Of a stretch of DNA of 64,000 bases, positions 33,801 to 40,760 are shown in pieces (position 1 is the first letter of the stretch; each line of letters begins with the position of its first letter). The translations under genes were made by a program, and so were the position numbers. The stretch is taken from assembly GCF_037083825.1 (NCBI RefSeq), contig NZ_JBAPLU010000003.1, positions 186,001 through 250,000 on the forward strand, read 5' to 3'. This stretch comes from Klenkia sesuvii (GTDB taxonomy: Bacteria > Actinomycetota > Actinomycetes > Mycobacteriales > Geodermatophilaceae). The notes below the pieces were generated by a model. The model saw only the letters and a list, made by a program, of their open reading frames with translations, was not told the DNA's origin and searched no databases.

Positions 33801-34029
33801 CGAGGTGGTCCGCCTGGTGCAGGACGCCCGCAAGGCCGCCGGGTTCGAGGTCAGCGACCGCATCGAGCTGTGGTGGACCGCCGACGGGCAGCTGGCCCAG
33901 GCGCTGACCGAGGCGTCCGGTCAGCTGGCCGGGGAGGTGCTCGCCGCGACGGTGCACCCAGGCGAGGCCGGCCAGGGCGAAGGCGTGGAGACACCCGCCG
34001 GTGGTCGCATCTGGGTCGCCCGCGCCTGA
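30844..34029 (+). CDS. ileS: Isoleucyl-tRNA synthetase
   Basis: Class I synthetase of 1061 residues that charges tRNA-Ile in the cytoplasm and edits mis-charged Val. The adenylate site reads PPTANGRPGTHHIEA, with HHIE at 67-70 as the HIGH box, followed by GWDCHGLPVE. Zinc-like pairs CPRCGTGLSDHE and CWRCHTPLMYY appear in the connective region. KMSKH lies at 612-616 (GRKMSKHLGN). This HHIEAR version is the form I know from Streptomyces-type actinobacteria rather than the E. coli HIGH form. Two ATG codons (30844, 30847) are possible starts. No T-box leader motif was seen in the 72-bp promoter region. The last codons are shared with a downstream repeat. Confidence 0.97.
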   Translation: MMDGVSSPTSPFRPLPAGVDLPALEHEVLDQWADEKVFARSLEASAGRPQWTFYEGPPTANGRPGTHHIEARAFKDVFPRFKTMQGFSVPRRAGWDCHGLPVEIAVEKELGFNGKPDIEAYGIAEFNARCRESVERHVADFSELTDRMGYWVDMSSAYWTMNPEYVESVWWSLKTIFEKGLLTEDHRVAPYCPRCGTGLSDHEVAQGYETVTDPSVYVSLPVTSGEWAGRADLLVWTTTPWTLPSNTAVAVNPDVTYLVVRTERDGRDRTVVVAEPLVAAVLGADVPYEVLATTTGRDWERVHYQRPFPLVDFPEGDAHFVLLADYVTTDSGTGLVHQSPAFGAEDLAVCRAYGLPVVNPVDATGHFTADVGLVGGHFFKAADPTLVQDLADRGVLWREQRYEHPYPHCWRCHTPLMYYAQPSWYIRTSAVKDQLLAENEATRWHPENVQWGRYGDWLHNNVDWALSRDRYWGTPLPIWRNELDPSHLVAVGSLAELSELTGRDLADLDPHRPFIDDVTFTLPGVDGEFRRVRQVIDAWYDSGSMPFAQWGAPHRNQEQFEAAYPAQFICEAIDQTRGWFYTLMAVGTLVFGKSSYEDVLCLGHILAEDGRKMSKHLGNILEPIPLMDRHGADAVRWFMLAGGSPWQARRVGHETLSEVVRKVLLTYWNTASFFTLYASTNGWDPASSPAPAAADRPLLDRWALASLATVTDGVTQALEEFDTQTAGKLLAAFVDDLSNWYVRRSRRRFWDGDPAALGTLHEVLDGLTRLMAPFTPFVTERVWREVVAPGLTSADGAPVPDSVHLSSWPEVDAAARDDRLVEQMDVVRRLVELGRSARTAAKVRTRQPLARALVAAPGWAELPRDLVAEVAEELNVAELAPVAEAGGGLVDVTVKIDFRAVGRRMGKQVQAVARAVAAEDPTALVAAYRAGTASVVVEGADVPLEDGDLVVTETPREGWTVASAGGLTVALDLALTPELERAGLVREVVRLVQDARKAAGFEVSDRIELWWTADGQLAQALTEASGQLAGEVLAATVHPGEAGQGEGVETPAGGRIWVARA

Positions 34030-34290
34030 CCGCCCACCCCAGCCCGTGCCTCGGCCCGGGCACGGGGCCACCCGCACGCCGCTGGATGTGACTTCTTGCG
34101 GGGTCCGGCGCCACGGACCCCGCCGGATGTCACATCCGGGTCGCCCGCGCCTGACCTCCCACCCCAGCCCGCGCCTGACCTCCCACCCCAGCCCGTGCCT
34201 CAGCCCGGGCACGGGGCCGGCCACCCGCACGCCGCTGGATGTGACTTCCTGCGGGGTCCGACGCCACGGACCCCGCCGGATGTCACATCC
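34013..34290. repeat. Tandem duplicated hairpin element after ileS
   Basis: The last 17 bases of ileS plus the following stem-loop (copy 1, about 34013-34137) are repeated as copy 2 (about 34138-34290), which has an extra internal 24-bp duplication. Each copy ends in a two-tier hairpin: outer GGATGTGAC / GTCACATCC and inner GCGGGGTCCG / CGGACCCCGC. In copy 1 these are 34084-34092/34129-34137 and 34098-34107/34114-34123. In copy 2 they are 34237-34245/34282-34290 and 34251-34260/34267-34276. Confidence 0.85.
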
Positions 34291-34390
34291 GGCGGGGCGG
34301 GCCGGGGTTGGACGGGGCCCGGGGTTGGCCGGGGCCCGGGGTCCGGACGGAGCCCGGGGTCGGGACGGCGCCCGGGGCCGGGCGGCGAGG
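34030..34390. other. 361-bp convergent intergenic region between ileS and the repeat-rich membrane protein
   Basis: The region holds the two hairpin copies and, from 34291 to 34380, a GGGCCCGGGG-type low-complexity stretch (several 12-15-bp units). No gene was found. As a gap between two converging genes it needs bidirectional termination, which the hairpins could give. Confidence 0.6.
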
Positions 34391-35581
34391 CTAGGAGCGG
34401 GCGGCGGCGCGACGCCGGCGCTCGGCATCGGCCAGGCTGCGGTCGGGTCGGCAGATGCCGCAGGCGGTGAACCCGTCGCGCTTGGCCTCGTCCAGCGGGA
34501 GGCCGAACGTCTCCTGGCCCTCCGTCACCGCACACCCCTCGAGGTGGTAGCGGGGGTGCTCGTCGACGACGAAGACCTCGTCGGTCAGGTCGATCACCAG
34601 CAGCAGGTCGGTGACGACGACGTCCTCCTCGACCGGCTCGCCGTCCTCCCCCAGCACGATCGGCCGGACAACGGCATGCGTCCCGGTGCCCGGACCCTCG
34701 GACGCCGCGGGGGCGGCCGAGGGGTTCGACGGTGCCGAGGCTCCCGGGGCGGGCGCGGCCACGGGACCACCGGTCCGGACGGCGGCGTCGAGGCCCGCAG
34801 GCGGCGGCTGGACACCGGCGGGCGCGACCGTCCCTGCGGGGTCAGCCGTGCCGTCGGGATCAACCGTGCGGTCGGGGTCAGCCGCGCCATCGGAGGCAGC
34901 CGCGCCATCGGGGTCATCCGCGCCATCGGAGGCAGCCGCGCCGTCGGGGGCGCCCATGCCGTCGGGGGCAGCCGCAACGTCGGGGGCAGCCGCGCCGTCG
35001 GGCGCCTTCTCCGCCGCCGACCCATCGGTGGTGCTGGGTGCGTCCGCCACGGGCGGCGCGGCGGCGGCCTGGGGTGCGTCACCGGCAGCGGGCTCGGCGG
35101 GCGCCGACCGCGCCGACCGCAGATCGGCCAGCTCGGCCCGCAGCGCAGCGATCTCCGCGGCCACCGCGGGCTCGGCACCGCCGGACCCGGCCGCGGCAGG
35201 CTCGACGGCCCCCGCGGCCGCCGGGGCGGCAGCCCGCCCGGTGCCCCCAGCAGGGACGGCCTCCGCGGGCTCGGGCTTCGCCGCGGAGGCCGCGGAGGTC
35301 TCGGAGGCCTCGGAGGCCGCGGAGGCCGCGGAGGCCGCGGAGGCCGCGGAGGCCGCGGAGGCCGCGGAGGCCGCGGAGGCCGCGGAGGTCTCGGAGGCCT
35401 CGGAGGCCGCAACTGCCGTGGCGCTGGCCCGGCGTCGCTGCACGGACTGCACGGCCAGCACCGCGGCGGCCAGGGCGCTCACGCCCACCGAGCCCCACAG
35501 CATCGCCGTCTGGCCGTCACCCAGCCCGCCGACCAGCAGCGCGCCGGCCACGAGGATGAGCAACCCGGCGACCACGATCAC
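34391..35581 (-). CDS. Low-complexity membrane protein with (SAA)n tract and a His/Cys C-terminal domain
   Basis: A 396-residue protein of unknown function. Two hydrophobic helices (about 2-20 and 27-46) are followed by a basic QRRR stop-transfer. Residues about 58-95 are nearly pure Ser/Ala with Glu, made of a 9-bp repeat. Then comes a helix (AEIAALRAELADLR) that could form a coiled coil. About 100 residues of PDG/ASDGA repeats lead to a compact C-terminal domain of about 80 residues with EDVVVTDLLLVIDLTD, HPRYHLEGC and GFTACGICRPD, a possible metal site from one His pair and three Cys. I do not recognise the domain by name. The 15-bp-stem hairpin upstream separates it from divIVA. Confidence 0.7.
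   Translation of the reverse strand: MIVVAGLLILVAGALLVGGLGDGQTAMLWGSVGVSALAAAVLAVQSVQRRRASATAVAASEASETSAASAASAASAASAASAASAASAASEASETSAASAAKPEPAEAVPAGGTGRAAAPAAAGAVEPAAAGSGGAEPAVAAEIAALRAELADLRSARSAPAEPAAGDAPQAAAAPPVADAPSTTDGSAAEKAPDGAAAPDVAAAPDGMGAPDGAAASDGADDPDGAAASDGAADPDRTVDPDGTADPAGTVAPAGVQPPPAGLDAAVRTGGPVAAPAPGASAPSNPSAAPAASEGPGTGTHAVVRPIVLGEDGEPVEEDVVVTDLLLVIDLTDEVFVVDEHPRYHLEGCAVTEGQETFGLPLDEAKRDGFTACGICRPDRSLADAERRRRAAARS
35283..35410. repeat. 9-bp coding microsatellite (GGAGGCCGC)n
   Basis: About 13 units of GGAGGCCGC with a few variant units (GGAGGTCTC, GGAGGCCTC) placed nearly symmetrically at both ends. On the minus strand they encode Ser-Ala-Ala and Ser-Glu-Thr/Ala repeats. The unit is a multiple of 3, so slippage changes tract length without a frameshift. 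Confidence 0.9.
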
Positions 35582-35608
35582 GGCCGCAGCGTAACCGGCA
35601 CCACACGA

Positions 35609-35643
35609 CGGAGCCCCCGCAGACCTGGTCTGCGGGGGCTCCG
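35609..35643 (-). terminator. Strong hairpin terminator after divIVA
   Basis: CGGAGCCCCCGCAGA / TCTGCGGGGGCTCCG forms a perfect 15-bp stem with a 5-base loop, 15 bases past the divIVA stop. It is the best terminator-like hairpin of the window. No T-tract follows, as is usual in such GC-rich genomes. Confidence 0.75.
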
Positions 35644-35658
35644 GGGTCGAGCGGGGGG

Positions 35659-36369
35659 TCAGGCGCCGGCGTGCTGGTTCTGCCGGGCGTTCGAGGCGGG
35701 CTCGGCCGAGCCGCGGCTGTCCAGGTCGCGCAGGTGCGACTCGAGGTAGGACCGCAGCCGGGTGCGGTACTCGCGCTCGAAGGTGCGCAGCTCCTCGATC
35801 TTGCGCTCGAGGCTGCTGCGCTTCTCCTCCAGGGAGCCCATGACCTCGACGTGCTTGCGCTCGGCCTCCTGGTCGAGGGCGGTGGCCTTCGCGCGGGCCT
35901 CGCGCTCCATCGTGTCGGCGCGGGTGCGGGCGTCGCCCACCATCGCGTCGGCGCGCTGCTTGGCCTCGGCCAGCTGCTGCTCGCTCTTGGCGCGCGCGTC
36001 GGCCAGCATGCGGTCGCTGTTGGACTTGGCGCTGCCGACCAGCTGGTCGGCCTGCTGCTTGGCCTCGTTGACGTACCGGTCGGCGGTCTCGGTGGCCAGG
36101 GTGAGCATGCGGGAGGCGCGCACCCCGTCGTCCTCGCGGGACTGCGGGGCCGGCGGCGGGGTGGCCGCGACCGGCTCGGCGGGGCGCTCCTCGGTGCGGG
36201 CGGCGCCGCCCCCGTTGTTGCGGAGCTCGTTGTTCTCCTCGATCAGCCGGGCCAGCTCGGCCTCGACGACGTCGAGGAAGGCGTCGACCTCGTCCTCGTC
36301 GTAGCCACGCTTGCCGATCGGCGGCTTCTTGAAGACGACGTTGTGCACGTCGGCGGGCGTGAGTGGCAT
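35659..36369 (-). CDS. divIVA: Polar-growth protein DivIVA (Wag31)
   Basis: A 236-residue coiled-coil protein that binds curved membranes at poles and septa and guides tip growth in actinobacteria. The N-terminal membrane-binding domain MPLTPADVHNVVFKKPPIGK, then RGYDEDEVDAFLDVVEAELA, is nearly canonical. A Pro/Ala/Glu linker (about 72-100) is followed by a long coiled coil rich in Ala, Lys, Gln and Glu (about 100-205). ATG at 36369 follows AGGTGA. It is the last gene of the sepF-yggT-divIVA group and is followed by a strong terminator. In relatives it is a target of Ser/Thr kinases. Confidence 0.95.
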   Translation of the reverse strand: MPLTPADVHNVVFKKPPIGKRGYDEDEVDAFLDVVEAELARLIEENNELRNNGGGAARTEERPAEPVAATPPPAPQSREDDGVRASRMLTLATETADRYVNEAKQQADQLVGSAKSNSDRMLADARAKSEQQLAEAKQRADAMVGDARTRADTMEREARAKATALDQEAERKHVEVMGSLEEKRSSLERKIEELRTFEREYRTRLRSYLESHLRDLDSRGSAEPASNARQNQHAGA

Positions 36370-36465
36370 CGGGTCACCTCGGGTCGGACGGGAGGAACAG
36401 GGCGCAGTCTCCACGGGCGGCGCGTGGCCACGACCGCAGGACCGGTCCCAGGACGGCAGAACTGG

Positions 36466-36762
36466 TCACACGTTCGCAGCCAGTGAATCGACGATGCCGC
36501 GCAGGATGAACACGGCGATCAGGAGCACCATAAACCCGAGGTCCAACCTGATGCTGCCCAGGTTCAACGGCGGGACCACCTTGCGCACCGCCTTCAACGG
36601 CGGGTCGGTGGCTGCGTACACGACCTCCAGGCCCGCGGCCACGGCGCCCGACGGGCGCCAGCTGCGGGCCAGGACCATCACCCAGTCCACCACGAACCGG
36701 GCGAACAGCAGGATCAGGAACACGAGCAGGATCGACGACACGATCTGCAGGAGAAGGGACAC
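36466..36762 (-). CDS. YggT-family membrane protein
   Basis: A 98-residue YggT (DUF167-neighbour type) membrane protein, usual for its place between sepF and divIVA. The N-terminal helix LLLQIVSSILLVFLILLFAR and the C-terminal helix LDLGFMVLLIAVFILRGIVD are joined by a conserved TDPPLKAVRKVVPPLN loop. In other bacteria it is linked to osmotic stress and to division-site assembly; its biochemical role is not settled. It sits 96 bases from divIVA and 54 bases from sepF, all in the same direction. Confidence 0.9.
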   Translation of the reverse strand: MSLLLQIVSSILLVFLILLFARFVVDWVMVLARSWRPSGAVAAGLEVVYAATDPPLKAVRKVVPPLNLGSIRLDLGFMVLLIAVFILRGIVDSLAANV

Positions 36763-36816
36763 GGTCCTCGCTCGTTCGGGGCTGGGCGGGCACGGGCCCG
36801 CCGGCAGCCGGGTGGG

Positions 36817-37569
36817 TCAGGGCTGGCTGGGGAACCCGCCCTCGCGGATGCGGGCCTTGTCCTCGGCGGTCACGTCGGTGCCGGCCGGGGAGAGCAGGAA
36901 CACCTTGGCCGTGACGCGCTCGATACTACCGTGCAGGCCGAAGGACAGGCCGGCGGCGAAGTCCACGAGGCGCTTGGCATCGGCGTCGTCCATCTCGGCC
37001 AGGTTCATCAGCACCGCGTCGCCGTCGCGGAAGCGTTCGCCGATGGTGCGGGCCTCGTTGTAGGTCTGGGGCACCAGCGTGGTGATGCGGTAGGACTGGG
37101 GGGCCGGCGTCGCCGGGGCGGGCGCCGGCGGCGCCACGGCCGGCTCGGGCGCCGCCAGGGCCGCGGCGGTCGCACCCACGGGCCCCGACGTCGCGGTCCC
37201 GCCACCCAGGGCGGAGCCACCGGCGAGGGCCGAGCCGACCGCGCGACCCGAGCCACCCAGCCGGGGGCCGACGGTCGCCGGTGCGGCCAGGTCCAGCCGA
37301 CGCGGGCCGGCGCGGCGCGCCAGCGGGGGCTCCGGGGCGGCGAGCTCCTCGGCCGGCAGCTCCTCCGAGGGGTACTCGGTCGAGGGGTAGCCCGGCTCGT
37401 CGTAGCCGCCCTCGTAGGCGCCGTCGTAGCCGTAGTGGCCACGCTCGCCCCGCCGGTCGGTCCGGTCGTCGTAGTCGGACTGCCGCGCGTCGTAGCGCCC
37501 GTAGGCCCGCACGTCGTCGTCCTCGACGAGTCCGAGGTAGATGCCCATCTTGCGCATGGCGCCGGCCAT
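36817..37569 (-). CDS. sepF: Cell division protein SepF
   Basis: Membrane anchor for FtsZ in bacteria without FtsA. It has an N-terminal amphipathic helix (MAGAMRKMGIYLGLVEDDD). A long disordered linker (about 25-150) follows, rich in Asp, Tyr, Gly and Pro. The C-terminal globular domain starts ITTLVPQTYNEARTIGERF and holds VLMNLAEMDDADAKRLVDF and GSIERVTAKVFLLSP. At 250 residues it is slightly longer than the common form because of the linker. ATG at 37569 follows an AGAGAGGGG site; an upstream ATG at 37599 is possible but less likely. It works with FtsZ, encoded about 1.6 kb upstream. Confidence 0.94.
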   Translation of the reverse strand: MAGAMRKMGIYLGLVEDDDVRAYGRYDARQSDYDDRTDRRGERGHYGYDGAYEGGYDEPGYPSTEYPSEELPAEELAAPEPPLARRAGPRRLDLAAPATVGPRLGGSGRAVGSALAGGSALGGGTATSGPVGATAAALAAPEPAVAPPAPAPATPAPQSYRITTLVPQTYNEARTIGERFRDGDAVLMNLAEMDDADAKRLVDFAAGLSFGLHGSIERVTAKVFLLSPAGTDVTAEDKARIREGGFPSQP

Positions 37570-37641
37570 CGAAGGGCCCCTCTCTCTGCTGGTCGTCATC
37601 CGTGACTGTGGGACTCGTGGGACGGACGTGCCTGGTGTGCC

Positions 37642-38349
37642 CTACGGTCCTGATCCGGAGGCTAGGGGGCGCGAGCCGAACAACGCGGTTCCGACACGCA
37701 CGACGGTGGCGCCGGCGGCGACGGCGTCCTCCAGGTCGGCGCTCATCCCCGCCGACAGCTCGCCGGCCTCCGGGTGGTCGGCCCGCACCCGGGTCGCCAG
37801 GACGGCCAGCCGGTCGAAGGCCGGTCGCGGCGGACCGCCGCGCGGGGCCACGGCCATGAGCCCGCGCAACCGCAGCGACGGGTGGCCCGCGACGGCGTCG
37901 GCGAGCTCGACGGCGTGCTCGGGGGCCACTCCCCCGCGGGCCGCCGCCTCGCCCTCCGGGCCGCCCAGGTCGACCTGGACGAACACCTCGGTCACCACCT
38001 CGGCCCGCTCGGCCACGCCGGCCAACCGCTCGACCAGCGAGACCCGGTCCACGGACTGGACGACGGCACCGGCGCCGACCACGGCGGTGGCCTTGTTGCG
38101 CTGCAGCTGGCCCACCAGGTGCCAGCGCAGGTCGAGGTGACCGAGCTCCTCGGCCTTGGCCACCAGCTCCTGCACCTTGTTCTCGGCGAACTCCCGCTGC
38201 CCGAGCTCGGCCAGGGCGGCGACGTCGGCCGCCGGCCAGGTCTTGCTGACCGCGAGCAGGGCCACCCCGCCGGGGTCCCGCCCGGCCGCCTGCGCAGCCT
38301 GCTCGATCCGCGTGCGGACGGCCGCCAGGTTGTCCGCCAGCGTGCTCAC
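37642..38349 (-). CDS. YggS-family pyridoxal-5'-phosphate homeostasis protein
   Basis: A 235-residue PLP-binding (alanine-racemase N-terminal fold) protein that keeps free PLP and amino acid pools in balance; no racemase activity is expected. LLAVSKTWPAADVAAL holds the PLP Lys, REFAENKVQELVAKAEEL and WHLVGQLQRNKATAV follow, and the C-terminal phosphate cup is SAGMSADLEDAVAAGATVVR then VGTALFG. The GTG start overlaps the stop of pgeF (GTGA). The pgeF-yggS-sepF order is the common actinobacterial layout downstream of ftsZ. Confidence 0.94.
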   Translation of the reverse strand: MSTLADNLAAVRTRIEQAAQAAGRDPGGVALLAVSKTWPAADVAALAELGQREFAENKVQELVAKAEELGHLDLRWHLVGQLQRNKATAVVGAGAVVQSVDRVSLVERLAGVAERAEVVTEVFVQVDLGGPEGEAAARGGVAPEHAVELADAVAGHPSLRLRGLMAVAPRGGPPRPAFDRLAVLATRVRADHPEAGELSAGMSADLEDAVAAGATVVRVGTALFGSRPLASGSGP

Positions 38350-39038
38350 GCCGCGTCCAGCCACACGACGCCGGCCTGCCGACCGGTGACGCCGTCGCGG
38401 CGGTGCGAGAACAGCCGCCGGTCCTCGACGGTGCAGCGCGGGTCGGTCACGACCTGCCCGACGCCGGCGCCGCGCAGCACCTGGGCGAGCCCGGCCCGCA
38501 GATCCAGGGCCGGGGTGCCGGTGCGCGACCGGACGGCGGCGTCGCGGGCCACCCGGGCGACCTGGACCTGCATGGCCCGGGGCACCTCGTAGTCCGCGCC
38601 GCAGACCGCCGGCCCGAGCAGGGCCTGCACGTCGGCCGGGCGGGCGCCCAGGTCGACCATCGCTCCCAGCGCCGCGGTGACGACGCCCTGCCGCACGCCC
38701 TCGCGGCCGGCGTGCACCGCGGCGACCACCCCGGCGACCGGGTCGGCCAGCAGCACCGGCACGCAGTCGGCGACCAGCACGCAGAGCACCAGCCCCGGCT
38801 CGGCGGTCACCAGGGCGTCGACCGCCGGCGGCGGTCCGGCCTGGCGCCCCTCCACCACCGCCACGCCGGCACCGTGCACCTGCTCCATCCAGACCAGCGC
38901 ACCCGGGTCGACCCGCAGCTCACGGGCCAGCCGGGCGCGGTTGGCCGCGACGTCGTCGGGGTCGTCACCCACGTGCCCACCGAGGTTGAAGGCGTCGTAG
39001 GGCGACGACGAACGGCCGCCCCGCCGATCGGTGACCAC
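38346..39038 (-). CDS. pgeF: YfiH/PgeF-family purine-nucleoside/peptidoglycan-editing protein
   Basis: A 230-residue copper-oxidase-fold protein of the YfiH/LACC1 family, known as peptidoglycan-editing factor PgeF in E. coli and able to act on purine nucleosides. The active-site motifs are LVWMEQVHGAGV, CVLVADCVPVLLADP and GVVAAVHAGREGVRQG, then LGPAVCGADYEV. The GTG at 39038 leaves a very short N-terminus (VVTDRRGG). The expected extra residues before it would come from sequence leading into the repeat at 39093-39153, so the start is uncertain and an upstream GTG near 39140, inside the repeat, is a real alternative. Confidence 0.85.
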   Translation of the reverse strand: MVTDRRGGRSSSPYDAFNLGGHVGDDPDDVAANRARLARELRVDPGALVWMEQVHGAGVAVVEGRQAGPPPAVDALVTAEPGLVLCVLVADCVPVLLADPVAGVVAAVHAGREGVRQGVVTAALGAMVDLGARPADVQALLGPAVCGADYEVPRAMQVQVARVARDAAVRSRTGTPALDLRAGLAQVLRGAGVGQVVTDPRCTVEDRRLFSHRRDGVTGRQAGVVWLDAA

Positions 39039-39092
39039 CCGCCGGGGGCGGAGGGACCGGGTCGGCGGGGCGGCCAGGTGACGTTCTGGAAC

Positions 39093-39153
39093 GGCCTCGG
39101 TGCAGGGTCCCGCGCCGAGCGTGCGAGGTGTGGGGGGCACCGAGGTCCTTCTA
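39093..39153. repeat. Interspersed hairpin repeat, copy 2, at the ftsZ stop codon
   Basis: Arms CCTCGGTGC (39095-39103) and GCACCGAGG (39137-39145), each 9 bp, carry one more base pair than copy 1 in ridA. The minus strand begins AGAAGGACC, and those bases overlap the ftsZ TAG stop (39151-39153). It fills the ftsZ-pgeF gap and could serve as a terminator or mRNA end. Confidence 0.8.
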
Positions 39154-40419
39154 CTGGGAGCGGAGGAACTCGGGGATGTCGAGCTCCTCCTCGAAGTCGT
39201 CCGAGGAGAGCGGACGGCGGCCGCCCTGCACCGGACCGGGGATCGGCGGCAGGGGCGGCGGCACGGAGATGCCCCCGCCCTGCGTCGGGGTGCGCGGGGC
39301 GGCCTGCGGGGAGCCGGCACCGGACCCGGACACCAGCCGTTCACCGGTCTGCCGCGGGGCCGACGGCGCGGGCTGGGCCTGCTGCACCGGCCGCGGCTGG
39401 GCCTGCGACGGCATCGACGCGGGCGCCGAGGAGCTGGCCGGGGCGGCGTCCTTGCGGGCGGTGCCGCTGGGCTTGCCGCCGTCGAACCCGGCGGCGATCA
39501 CCGTCACCCGCACCTCGTCACCCAGGGCGTCGTCGATGACGGCACCGAAGATGATGTTGGCGTCGGCGTGCGCGGCGTCGGAGACCAGCGAGGCGGCCTC
39601 GTTGATCTCGAACAGGCCGAGGTCCGACCCGCCCGAGATCGACAGCAGGACGCCGTGGGCGCCCTCCATGGAGGCCTCCAGCAGCGGGGAGGCGATCGCC
39701 TGCTCGGCGGCCAGCAGCGCGCGGTTGTCCCCGCGGGCGCTGCCGATGCCCATGAGCGCTGACCCCGCACCCGACATGACCGACTTGACGTCGGCGAAGT
39801 CGAGGTTGATCAGACCGGGCGTGGTGATCAGGTCGGTGATGCCCTGGACACCGGACAGCAGCACCTGGTCGGCGGTGCGGAAGGCGTCCATCACCGAGAC
39901 GTTGCGGTCGCCCAGCTGCAGCAGCCGGTCGTTCGGGATCACGATGAGCGTGTCGCACTCGTTGCGCAGCTCGTCGATGCCCGACTCGGCCTGCACGGCC
40001 CGCCGCTTCCCCTCGAAGGAGAACGGCCGGGTGACCACACCGATGGTGAGCGCGCCGAGCTTGCGGGCGATCGAGGCCACCACGGGGGCGCCACCGGTGC
40101 CCGTGCCACCTCCCTCGCCGGCGGTGACGAAGACCATGTCGGCCCCCTTGAGGACCTCCTCGATTTCCTCGCGGTGGTCCTCGGCGGCCTGACGGCCCAC
40201 GTCGGGCTGGGCGCCGGCGCCCAGGCCGCGGGTGAGCTCGCGACCGACGTCGAGCTTGACGTCGGCATCGCTCATCAGCAACGCCTGCGCGTCGGTGTTG
40301 ATCGCGATGAACTCGACCCCCTTGAGGCCGACCTCGATCATGCGGTTGACCGCGTTCACCCCGCCGCCGCCGATGCCGACGACCTTGATGACCGCGAGGT
40401 AGTTGTGCGGAGGTGTCAT
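39151..40419 (-). CDS. ftsZ: Cell division GTPase FtsZ
   Basis: Tubulin-like GTPase that forms the Z ring. Of 422 residues, about 1-315 are the GTPase core: VVGIGGGGVNAVNRMIE, the tubulin signature AGEGGGTGTGGAPVV, the RPFSFEGKRR stretch and the T7-loop-containing helices are intact. A Ser/Pro/Gln-rich linker (about 320-400) leads to the C-terminal peptide DDFEEELDIPEFLRSQ, which binds SepF and others. ATG at 40419 follows GGGGAG. It has its own AT-rich promoter region. The TAG stop lies within a hairpin repeat. Unusually, a CMD-family gene separates it from ftsQ. Confidence 0.98.
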   Translation of the reverse strand: MTPPHNYLAVIKVVGIGGGGVNAVNRMIEVGLKGVEFIAINTDAQALLMSDADVKLDVGRELTRGLGAGAQPDVGRQAAEDHREEIEEVLKGADMVFVTAGEGGGTGTGGAPVVASIARKLGALTIGVVTRPFSFEGKRRAVQAESGIDELRNECDTLIVIPNDRLLQLGDRNVSVMDAFRTADQVLLSGVQGITDLITTPGLINLDFADVKSVMSGAGSALMGIGSARGDNRALLAAEQAIASPLLEASMEGAHGVLLSISGGSDLGLFEINEAASLVSDAAHADANIIFGAVIDDALGDEVRVTVIAAGFDGGKPSGTARKDAAPASSSAPASMPSQAQPRPVQQAQPAPSAPRQTGERLVSGSGAGSPQAAPRTPTQGGGISVPPPLPPIPGPVQGGRRPLSSDDFEEELDIPEFLRSQ

Positions 40420-40760
40420 GCTGCGCTCCCCAACTGGACCCTCATCCTCAGGTTAAGCCTTATAGTTATGTCAACTAGGGCGATGGGGGCGACGCTAGGT
40501 GTGCCCGGAGCCCGATGCCAGCACCCTCGGCGGGTGCGGCGTGTCGGTCCCGCTCGTCTCCTGCGCCCCAGCTGACCCGTGCGTCACGCCCGCCTCACGG
40601 CTCGTGACGACCCGCCCCGTCAGCGTCTCATCCACGGGTCGAGACGGCTCGACGGGGTGTGGCGCAGATTCTGTCGACGGTTCTCGGCCCGGGCGTGTCG
40701 CGCGCCGCCCCGGTGGGCGGGGTGCACCGGGGCGAGGAGACCTCGCACGGGGGACCGCGA
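40420..40760. other. 341-bp region upstream of ftsZ
   Basis: The gap between the CMD-family gene and ftsZ, both on the minus strand. No gene was found. The proximal 60 bases are AT-rich and hold the likely ftsZ promoter; the rest is GC-rich with short inverted repeats around 40705-40745. A separate ftsZ promoter is normal in actinobacteria. Confidence 0.6.
40459..40474 (-). promoter_or_regulatory. TTGACATAACTATAAG ftsZ promoter-like element
   Basis: On the minus strand, TTGACA (40474-40469) and TATAAG (40464-40459) lie in one 16-base block about 40 bases before the ftsZ ATG. The two cannot be one promoter's -35 and -10 because the spacing is only 4; either may be used with another partner. 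An AT-rich island at this place is striking in a 74% GC region. Confidence 0.55.

Noticed and set aside
35283..35410. CRISPR or transposon-end repeats
   Set aside because: It is a simple 9-bp microsatellite inside a coding sequence with no spacers.
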